DNA of 12,798 nt from an uncultured Clostridia bacterium (GTDB lineage: Bacteria; Bacillota; Clostridia; Christensenellales; Aristaeellaceae): assembly GCA_944363005.1 (NCBI GenBank), contig CALVTV010000049.1, positions 1 to 12,798 of the forward strand. The letters run 5' to 3'. The notes beneath the pieces were generated by a model. That model ran no database searches, was not told where the DNA came from, and saw nothing but the letters and a program-made list of their open reading frames with translations. Both the position numbers and the translations under genes were made by a program. Shown here in pieces: positions 1-5,824 of this stretch. Within the stretch, counting starts at the first letter, position 1, and each line of letters opens with the position of its first letter.

Positions 1-43
1 TATAATCAAGGAAGGTCTGCTAACCGCCAAGAAACAGAGGAGG
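1..43 (+). promoter_or_regulatory. Possible tnpA -10 box and strong RBS
   Basis: A perfect TATAAT lies at 1-6, at the very edge of the window, so its -35 region cannot be seen. AGAGGAGG at 36-43 is a strong Shine-Dalgarno site 8 nt before the ATG at 52. IS200 transposases are usually weakly expressed and often have an occluded RBS. No hairpin covering this RBS is visible in the 51 nt present, though one could involve sequence further upstream. The RBS is secure; the -10 call is tentative. Confidence 0.45.
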
Positions 44-51
44 ATTTTGTC

Positions 52-528
52 ATGGAAGACATTCAGAGTTTATCACATTCAAAATGGAATTGCAAATATC
101 ATATTGTGTTTGCGCCGAAGTACAGAAGGCAAGTTATCTATGGGAAGCTGAAAGCAGAAATAGGGAAAATCCTACGAAGTCTATGTGAAAGAAAAGGAGT
201 AGAGGTATTAGAAGCAGAAGCGTGTGCAGATCACATACACATGTTAGTGAGTATCCCGCCGAGCATGAGTGTAGCAGATTTTATGGGGTACCTGAAAGGA
301 AAAAGTGCATTGCTGATATTTGACCGGTTTGCAAATTTAAAGTATAGATATGGAAATCGTCATTTCTGGTGTAGAGGATACTATGTGGATACAGTCGGTC
401 GAAATAAGAAAGCGATCGCAGAGTATATAAGGAATCAGCTGCAAGAAGACATAGCCAACGATCAGGTGTCGATGAAGGAATACTATGATCCGTTTACGGG
501 GGAAAAGTATTTTGGCGGCAAAAAATAA
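52..528 (+). CDS. tnpA: IS200/IS605-family transposase TnpA (HUH, Y1)
   Basis: This is a 158-residue Y1 HUH single-strand DNA transposase, the normal full length for the IS200 group. It would cut and rejoin the top strand at hairpin-marked ends as a dimer. The metal-binding HUH motif is H61-I62-H63 within DHIHMLVSIPP. The likely nucleophile is Tyr125 in AEYIRNQ, on the C-terminal helix. Other family blocks are KYHIVFAPKYRR (15-26), MGYLKGKSAL (78-87) and GNRHFWCRGYYVDTVG (101-116). No internal stop or frameshift is seen, so it looks functional. No tnpB follows, which fits IS200 rather than IS605 organisation. Its AT-rich codon use differs from the GC-rich host genes and suggests recent acquisition. 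The gene converges on the EAL gene at 734-2971. Confidence 0.95.
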   Translation: MEDIQSLSHSKWNCKYHIVFAPKYRRQVIYGKLKAEIGKILRSLCERKGVEVLEAEACADHIHMLVSIPPSMSVADFMGYLKGKSALLIFDRFANLKYRYGNRHFWCRGYYVDTVGRNKKAIAEYIRNQLQEDIANDQVSMKEYYDPFTGEKYFGGKK

Positions 529-548
529 GGCCGCTTTAGCGGCGGCCT
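520..548 (-). terminator. Reverse-facing terminator at the tnpA 3' end
   Basis: A 7-bp GC-rich stem (528-534 with 542-548, loop 535-541) overlaps the last base of the tnpA stop codon. Read on the minus strand it is followed by TTATTTTTT, complementary to the A-run at 520-525. This is the shape of a rho-independent terminator for transcripts coming from the right, that is from the EAL gene. On the plus strand no T-tract follows, so it is unlikely to terminate tnpA itself. It could stop antisense transcription from entering tnpA. Confidence 0.55.
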
Positions 549-578
549 GAGAAAGAAATGCGGTTGGCAGATCTTCAT

Positions 579-652
579 GCGTCTTAAGACGCGGCTGGTA
601 AAAGACCCTTATAGGGTCAAAATCATGCCACCAGTTCAACTGGTGGTCATGA
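579..652 (+). repeat. Hairpin series, probable right end of the IS200 element
   Basis: Three inverted repeats follow one another: a perfect 14-nt palindrome at 579-592; a 6-bp stem at 604-618 (GACCCT/AGGGTC, loop TAT); and a long one at 623-652. The last has an outer 5-bp stem (623-627 with 648-652), a single bulged T at 647, and an inner stem (628-636 with 638-646, whose innermost bases must form the loop). IS200/IS605 ends are subterminal imperfect palindromes recognised as single-strand hairpins by TnpA, and in IS608 a bulged T on the 3' side of the stem is a recognition feature. The element's exact tip cannot be fixed here. No separate gene is supported in 529-733. Confidence 0.55.
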
Positions 653-660
653 CTTATGCG

Positions 661-692
661 AAAGAGGTAGACGCAAACGCATCTACCTCTTT
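661..692. terminator. Possible bidirectional terminator between tnpA and the EAL gene
   Basis: An 11-bp perfect stem (661-671 with 682-692) encloses a 10-nt loop (672-681). The arms begin AAAGAGG and end CCTCTTT, so each strand carries an A-rich lead and a short T-tail (TTTT on plus, TTT on minus). This is the usual form of a shared terminator between convergent genes. It lies 42 nt past the EAL stop and 133 nt past the tnpA stop. The short T-tracts make termination strength uncertain. It could belong to the host or to the IS end. A weaker 6-bp hairpin lies at 708-726, between it and the EAL stop. Confidence 0.45.
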
Positions 693-733
693 TAAATCGA
701 CGTATAGGTGTGTTTCCTCCACACACAAACCGC

Positions 734-2971
734 TTATGCGCGATTGTGCATGTACTTCTCTGTAAACACCTGCGCAGCAATGGGCTTATCGTAGAAATAA
801 CCCTGTCCAATATCGCAGGAAAGCGCCTCCATGTTTCTGCGATCCTCTTCGGTTTCTACGCCTTCGGCAACCGTGCTGATTCCAAGCTTCTTGGCAAATC
901 CAATCACCTGCTCCAGAATAATCTGACGGCGCGCAGCGTCTCCGTTGGAAGCCTTGCGCAGGAAACCACGATCGAGCTTCAATTCGTCGATCTTCAATTG
1001 ATACAGCATATTCAAAGAGGAGTATCCTGTTCCAAAGTCGTCCAGAGAGACCCTGAACCCCTTTTCATGCAGCAATTGAATTTGAGAAATGAGCAATTCC
1101 ATGTCATTCATGGCTACACCTTCCAAAATCTCAAGCGTAATGAGATCATGGGCTACGCCATAGCGGTCAACGACCTCTTCCAGCTCGCTCACATAGCTCC
1201 TATTGGAAAAGAGCAGTTTAGATTGGTTGATGGAAATGGGTATGGGTTCATTGCCAGCGTCAATCCATTCCCGAATCTGCCGGCACGCCTGTTCGACCAT
1301 ATAAATATCCAGCTTTGTGCAAAACCCGTTTGCTTCAAACAGCGGAATAAACTCATTGGGATAGCGATACGAGCCGTCGGCTTTTTGCCATCGAACCAAG
1401 GCTTCCGCACCTACAACCTGCCCCGTTCTCAAATCATTCTTCGGTTGCAGGAACAGCTTGAATTCCTGGTTCTTGAGCGCAATATACATCGCGCTTTCGA
1501 TATCGTTTTTATCGCGCAAAGCCTGATGCAGCGCATTGTTGTAAAACGCGATATTCTTGTGATGCATGCCGCGGATGCTCTGCAAGGCAACCAGAGCATT
1601 TTCTCGGGTTCCGCCTACCACAATGCCCGCATAAATGGAAATCTCGTAACTGTAAGCAGCATTTGAAGAACTTTCCCGAACATAATTGATGATTTGCCCA
1701 ACACGCTCTAGCAAAATATCCTCTTGGGTTTCGAGCAAATAGATATAAAACAGGTCCGCAGCATCACGGCAGAAGAATTCGCCTTCTTTCAGGTGCTGCT
1801 CTATGACCTTTTTGACATAACAGAGAACCTTGTTTCCGCCACTGTTTCCAAACAGATCATTGACCGCCTTAAAATTATGAATGTTGAGCGCAGCCACGCT
1901 AAAGTTGTTCTTTTTACTTGCCTCTGCGTATTCCTGATCAAAGCGTAACGAATTCTCCGCCCCTGTAACGCGATCGTAATATGCCATATTCAGCAGTTCA
2001 TTGGTGCGCTTTTTAAAGATATAGAATCCGTAATACAAAAGACCGTTGGCGACAACCAGAATCATCAATACCACGCCGATGACAATCATTACATTGAGGA
2101 CTGCCGTTGCCGAACCCCATACCCGATTCGCGCAAAAGAGATGCCAACCGTTTAAGCCTAAAGGGATCGTATAAAAATGGCACTCCTGCCCTTCATACTT
2201 AAATTGACCGTATACGCTCTCCTGATTGATGAGCGCCTGCCGCGTATTCTCTTTGACGTATTCGTCCATATAAGGGCCGTCGAAAATGCTGTCAATATCC
2301 TCCTTGACCAAGGTATTCTTAGATCGAACGAGACAGCTTCCCGTTTCATTGATCAAATGTACATAGCCTTCACCGCCCATGACGGTATTTCCGTCGGCAA
2401 TATCGGTAAAAATTCCGATAGAGTCGCTGGCAGCCAGCGCGCCAATGACATCGCCATCGCGCCAAACCGGCACACTATAGACAAAAACCTTTTCATCCGC
2501 CACCTGGCTGTCAAACATCTTGGAGATGGCATCCTCTCCTTGAAAGGATTGTTCGATCGCTTCCCTTGAATACGGATTGCAATCCTCAAGCGTGAACCCT
2601 TCCCAGGTGCCGTATCCTCGCGTATTGAGTATTCCTACGCCGTCCACCGACATGTACACGATACTGATAAAGTCATTTCCCTCATTGGACAAAGCCAGAC
2701 TGTCGGCAAGCTGATCCGGATCATCGAACACTTGGCTCACTTCATACGCTCTGCTCAGCGTTGAAAGAATCTGCATGTTGCTGTCCAGCTGCTTAAGAAT
2801 CCGGTCCTTATATTCCTCAGTCTCGATCCGCATTTGCAGATTATCCGATTCGTGTGCCGTTTTGAGAAGATAATACAATACACTTCCACCCGCCACACAA
2901 AGCAGTATGCTGCTGATAATCATGATTGCAGCAATTCGAAACAGCTGATTCTTCAGTTTTCTTTCGTCCAT
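734..2971 (-). CDS. Membrane sensor with degenerate GGDEF and intact EAL (c-di-GMP phosphodiesterase)
   Basis: This 745-residue protein probably hydrolyses c-di-GMP to pGpG in response to an extracellular signal. Residues 11-36 form a membrane helix, about 40-285 an extracytoplasmic Cache-like sensor, and about 288-318 a second helix. The GGDEF domain (about 325-485) is degenerate: the signature site reads AADLF (404-408), and the usual metal-binding Asp of the DxDxFK block is Asn363, so cyclase activity is unlikely. The EAL domain (about 490-740) keeps the expected catalytic residues: E523 in AEALVRW, N582, E614, D644/D645 in DDFGTGYSSL, K665, E703 and Q723. The start is supported by AGGAGG six nt before the ATG. 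It appears monocistronic, transcribed from 3064-3072. The ligand cannot be told from sequence. Confidence 0.9.
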   Translation of the reverse strand: MDERKLKNQLFRIAAIMIISSILLCVAGGSVLYYLLKTAHESDNLQMRIETEEYKDRILKQLDSNMQILSTLSRAYEVSQVFDDPDQLADSLALSNEGNDFISIVYMSVDGVGILNTRGYGTWEGFTLEDCNPYSREAIEQSFQGEDAISKMFDSQVADEKVFVYSVPVWRDGDVIGALAASDSIGIFTDIADGNTVMGGEGYVHLINETGSCLVRSKNTLVKEDIDSIFDGPYMDEYVKENTRQALINQESVYGQFKYEGQECHFYTIPLGLNGWHLFCANRVWGSATAVLNVMIVIGVVLMILVVANGLLYYGFYIFKKRTNELLNMAYYDRVTGAENSLRFDQEYAEASKKNNFSVAALNIHNFKAVNDLFGNSGGNKVLCYVKKVIEQHLKEGEFFCRDAADLFYIYLLETQEDILLERVGQIINYVRESSSNAAYSYEISIYAGIVVGGTRENALVALQSIRGMHHKNIAFYNNALHQALRDKNDIESAMYIALKNQEFKLFLQPKNDLRTGQVVGAEALVRWQKADGSYRYPNEFIPLFEANGFCTKLDIYMVEQACRQIREWIDAGNEPIPISINQSKLLFSNRSYVSELEEVVDRYGVAHDLITLEILEGVAMNDMELLISQIQLLHEKGFRVSLDDFGTGYSSLNMLYQLKIDELKLDRGFLRKASNGDAARRQIILEQVIGFAKKLGISTVAEGVETEEDRRNMEALSCDIGQGYFYDKPIAAQVFTEKYMHNRA

Positions 2972-3063
2972 ACTGACCTCCTGCAGCCGCTTTTAAAATT
3001 CAAAGAACTTGCAGTCCCATATACCGGACACGAATTGTGATAGAACGGCTATCCCATTGAGAC

Positions 3064-3072
3064 ATTATAACA
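3064..3072 (-). promoter_or_regulatory. Extended -10 promoter for the EAL gene
   Basis: On the minus strand TGTTATAAT combines a perfect -10 (3064-3069) with a TG extension (3070-3072). The -35 candidate 17 nt upstream is poor (TGTAAA), which fits an extended -10 promoter. Transcription would start near 3057 and leave a leader of about 85 nt before the ATG at 2971. The leader has only short stems (for example a 5-bp GATAG/CTATC pair) and I see no GEMM-type c-di-GMP riboswitch in it. The promoter lies between the dus terminator and the EAL gene, so the EAL gene is probably an independent unit. Confidence 0.6.
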
Positions 3073-3185
3073 CACAATCTAGCATTTTTACACGCAAACA
3101 TTCAAAAATATGCAGAATTCGTTCGTTTTTTCGTATAAATTGAGCCGATACCCCATTCGTGAATCCAGTTTTTACATTTGTATCC

Positions 3186-3228
3186 AAAAGGAAAAAGGGA
3201 AACGCCACCGGTACGGTTGCGTGTTCCC
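3186..3228 (-). terminator. Rho-independent terminator of the plsX-smc-ftsY-dus operon
   Basis: On the minus strand, 29 nt after the dus stop, an imperfect hairpin (3197-3228) has paired blocks of 5, 4 and 4 bp, interrupted by a bulged base and one mismatch, with a 3-nt loop. It is followed directly by TTTTTCCTTTT (complement of 3186-3196). Position and form mark the end of the long minus-strand operon. The 286 nt between the EAL and dus genes (2972-3257) otherwise hold only the EAL promoter and leader. Confidence 0.75.
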
Positions 3229-3257
3229 CTGTTTTCCTGATTCCGAATACAAGCTCT

Positions 3258-4220
3258 TCATCGCAGGAAAAACGAAGTCATCAAAGATTCTAACTGTTCA
3301 AGTGCGATGACCTGGTTCACCTGTGTGCGCAGGCGCGCCGCATCGCGCATTCCTTTGACATAGCAGACCACATGACGCCGCATTTCCTTGACGGCAATCT
3401 CTTCCCCCTTGAGCTCAGCCAACGCGCGGGCATGCCGCATGAGCACGCGAAGCTTTTCTTCCGGTTCCGGTTCCCGAACGCTTCGCCCGGCAAATGCATC
3501 CCGAATCTGCTCAAAAATCCATGGGTTTCCCTGCGCTGCGCGGCCAACCGCCACACCATCGCATCCGGTTTGCTCAACCATGCGCAGCGCATCCTGTGCG
3601 CAGGTGATATCGCCATTGCCCACAACAGGAATGTTCACCCTCGCCTTCAGCTTCCCAATGGCGCTCCAATCCGCATGGCCCTCATAGAACTGACTGCGCG
3701 TGCGCGCGTGCAGCGTAATCATCGCTGCCCCGCTCTCTTCAACGAGCTGGCCGAGCAACAAGTACGCTTCACTGCCTGCTTCAAACCCCAACCGCATTTT
3801 AACCGTGACAGGAACGTGCGAAGCGCGAACCACTGCGCGCACGATCTCAGAAGCATACACAGGATCGCGCATCAGCGCGCTTCCCTCTCCGTTGCCCACG
3901 ATCTTGGGGACCGGACATCCCATGTTGATATCCAAAAACGCATAGCGCCCGGTTCGGGTCAGCTCCTCGGCCGCTCGGGCCATGAACTCCGCTTCATGAC
4001 CGAAGATCTGCAAGACAACGGCACCCTCTTCTTCGGGCGAAACGGCAAGCAATTCCGCCGTTGCCCGATTGCGCGAAAGCAGATAGCCCTTGGCGCTGAG
4101 CATTTCGCTGGTTGCCATGGGGCACCCCATTTCATGGCAGAGCACCCGAAAGGGCATGTCCGTCACCCCGGCCATCGGCGCAAGCATGGCCCCTTGTTTG
4201 AGAAAATCAAATCCGCTCAT
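3258..4220 (-). CDS. dusB: tRNA-dihydrouridine synthase (Dus family, DusB-like)
   Basis: This 320-residue FMN- and NADPH-dependent enzyme reduces uridine to dihydrouridine in tRNA. The TIM barrel opens with MLAPMAGVTDMPFR (12-25). The catalytic block DINMGCPVPKIVGNGEGSA (97-115) carries the proton-donor Cys102. FMN and substrate contacts include K141 in VKMRLG, H171 in HARTR, GNGD (201-204) and GRAAQGNPWIF (226-236). A helical C-terminal domain follows, as is usual for a family of roughly 320-350 residues. Its ATG overlaps the stop of the upstream gene (ATGA at 4217-4220), so the two are translationally coupled. It is the last gene of the operon, with a terminator just downstream. The Dus assignment is firm; the DusB subtype is inferred from length and motif style. 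Confidence 0.93.
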   Translation of the reverse strand: MSGFDFLKQGAMLAPMAGVTDMPFRVLCHEMGCPMATSEMLSAKGYLLSRNRATAELLAVSPEEEGAVVLQIFGHEAEFMARAAEELTRTGRYAFLDINMGCPVPKIVGNGEGSALMRDPVYASEIVRAVVRASHVPVTVKMRLGFEAGSEAYLLLGQLVEESGAAMITLHARTRSQFYEGHADWSAIGKLKARVNIPVVGNGDITCAQDALRMVEQTGCDGVAVGRAAQGNPWIFEQIRDAFAGRSVREPEPEEKLRVLMRHARALAELKGEEIAVKEMRRHVVCYVKGMRDAARLRTQVNQVIALEQLESLMTSFFLR

Positions 4221-4759
4221 TCGTCCTCAATCTGCTCGAGTAGCTGTAAATTGGAAATCATCCATCGTCCTGCCGTGCGCACCATCGTCACACGGTAGCG
4301 GCTCGTCGTCCATTTGGGCGGGGAAAGACGCTCTTCGCCCCCCTCAGCCAATGCCGCATCGCGTTTGGAGGAGAGAATGGTTCCGTCTATGGCCGGAATG
4401 CTCTCAATGACTTCCGCCCGCGCCACAGTCTCCCACGGCCAGGACCAAACGCTCACCATCTGCACGCGATGATCGTACCCCCGGATTTCATAATCCCGAT
4501 AGGGGGATGTGTCGCTCGTTCCTACCAGGAGCACAGGATCTTGCGAAAGGAGCTCCGGGCGAAAGTACTTCTCCAATTCAGACGCATCCCCGCCCATCAG
4601 CACAACACCTGCACGGGCATCAAGTCCCCCATCGATGAGCACCCAGATATTGGCCGTGTTCATCGCCAGGTAAAACGACATGATGAGCAGCGCGGAAATC
4701 ACCGTCAAAAAGAACATCCGCGAAGCGATAAAGTTCAAAAACCGCTTGAGAATCCGCAC
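4217..4759 (-). CDS. Unrecognised membrane-anchored protein between ftsY and dus
   Basis: I do not recognise this 180-residue protein. Residues 1-13 are basic (RILKRF, R14), followed by one hydrophobic helix at about 15-34, so it is probably a single-pass protein with an external C-terminal domain. The end (YRVTMVRTAGRWMISNLQLL, about 155-174) resembles the closing strands of NTF2-like domains, where a Y-x-V...G-x-W-x-I pattern is common; this is a weak analogy. I place the start at the GTG at 4759, because AGGAGG lies 8 nt before it. A GTG three codons earlier (4768) overlaps that RBS and is less likely. It is 32 nt after ftsY and overlaps dus by ATGA, so it is firmly within the operon. Function unknown. 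Confidence 0.75.
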   Translation of the reverse strand: MRILKRFLNFIASRMFFLTVISALLIMSFYLAMNTANIWVLIDGGLDARAGVVLMGGDASELEKYFRPELLSQDPVLLVGTSDTSPYRDYEIRGYDHRVQMVSVWSWPWETVARAEVIESIPAIDGTILSSKRDAALAEGGEERLSPPKWTTSRYRVTMVRTAGRWMISNLQLLEQIEDE

Positions 4760-4791
4760 AGTGTTCACCTCCTATTCCATCGGTTTCGGAA

Positions 4792-5802
4792 TCAGAAAAT
4801 AGCATCGACAAACGCTTCGGCATCAAAGGCCTGCAAATCCTCAATGCCTTCGCCCACACCGACATACAGAACCGGCAATTTGAGCTCATCCATGATCGCG
4901 ACCGCGATTCCGCCCTTTGCCGTGCCGTCCAGTTTGGTGAGCACAATGCCGGATACGCCCGCCACCTCGGAAAACTCGCGCGCCTGCTGCAAACCGTTTT
5001 GCCCAGTCGTCGCGTCAATGACCAGCAGCGTGCGCACCTCCGCCTCGGCATATTCGCGCTCGATAATGCGGCTGATTTTGCGCAGCTCCTCCATCAGGTT
5101 CTTCTTGTTGTGCAGACGGCCTGCCGTATCCACGATGAGCAAATCCGCCTCCGTGGACTTGGCCTTTTGAATGCCGTCAAATACGACAGCCGCAGGATCG
5201 GCCCCCTCCGCATGGCGCACAAGCGGCACCTGCGCGCGATTGGCCCAAATTTCAAGCTGATCCGCCGCCGCCGCGCGGAACGTATCCGCCGCAGCAAGCA
5301 CAACGCTGTGGCGCGCGTCCTTAAAGCGCATGGCCAACTTGCCAATCGTGGTCGTCTTGCCTACGCCATTGACGCCCACCACCAGCATGATCATCGGCCA
5401 TTTGAGCGGCTTGCGGGGCATGTTCATGGTTTCCTTGAGAATCTGCTTGAGGATCTCCCTTGCCTTGCGCGCATCGGTGATCCGTTGCTCCTGAATGCGC
5501 CGCTTGAGCTCTTCAATCACCTTGTCACTGGTGCGCACGCCCATGTCGCTCATGATCAGGATGTCCACCAGATCTTCGTAAAAATCGTCGTCGATCTTCT
5601 CCGTCGCCTCAATCAGCTCGTCCACACGCCCGGAAACGTTCGAACGCGTCTTGGACAGGCCCTCCCACAGCCGGGAGAAAAGCCCCTTCTTCTCCGCTTC
5701 CGCCTTCTCTTCCTCTACAGGCGGAACCGGTTTGGTTTCCGGTTGAACCGGCCGCGCTTCCTCCTGCTCCTTTTTCTTTTTGCCAAAGCCAAAGATCGCC
5801 AT
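4792..5802 (-). CDS. ftsY: Signal recognition particle receptor FtsY
   Basis: This 336-residue SRP GTPase receptor docks ribosome-SRP complexes at the membrane for co-translational insertion. It has a short charged N-terminal tail (1-40, KKKK then Glu/Pro-rich) and an N domain (about 41-130). The G domain follows with G1 GVNGVGKT (143-150), the SRP-specific insertion AADTFRAAA (171-179), G3 DTAGR (225-229), G4 TKLDG (289-293) and GVGEGIEDL (315-323). The acidic A region is much shorter than in E. coli, as is normal in Firmicutes. AAAGGAG lies about 10 nt before the ATG, and smc ends 22 nt upstream. The partner gene ffh, often next to ftsY in Firmicutes, is not in the window. Confidence 0.97.
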   Translation of the reverse strand: MAIFGFGKKKKEQEEARPVQPETKPVPPVEEEKAEAEKKGLFSRLWEGLSKTRSNVSGRVDELIEATEKIDDDFYEDLVDILIMSDMGVRTSDKVIEELKRRIQEQRITDARKAREILKQILKETMNMPRKPLKWPMIMLVVGVNGVGKTTTIGKLAMRFKDARHSVVLAAADTFRAAAADQLEIWANRAQVPLVRHAEGADPAAVVFDGIQKAKSTEADLLIVDTAGRLHNKKNLMEELRKISRIIEREYAEAEVRTLLVIDATTGQNGLQQAREFSEVAGVSGIVLTKLDGTAKGGIAVAIMDELKLPVLYVGVGEGIEDLQAFDAEAFVDAIF

Positions 5803-5824
5803 CGCTCATCTTCTCCTTTCACAA

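Noticed and set aside
577..765. Small plus-strand frame of 62 codons after tnpA
   Set aside because: It runs through the hairpin series and into the end of the EAL gene. It has no clear RBS, and its sequence is explained by inverted repeats.
2972..3057. Possible c-di-GMP riboswitch in the leader of the EAL gene
   Set aside because: The leader of about 85 nt lacks the conserved GEMM core and shows only short stems.
3695..3712. 18-nt perfect alternating purine-pyrimidine tract, a possible Z-DNA former
   Set aside because: It lies within the conserved HARTR-coding part of dus and is explained by GC-rich codon choice there. There is no sign of a separate role.
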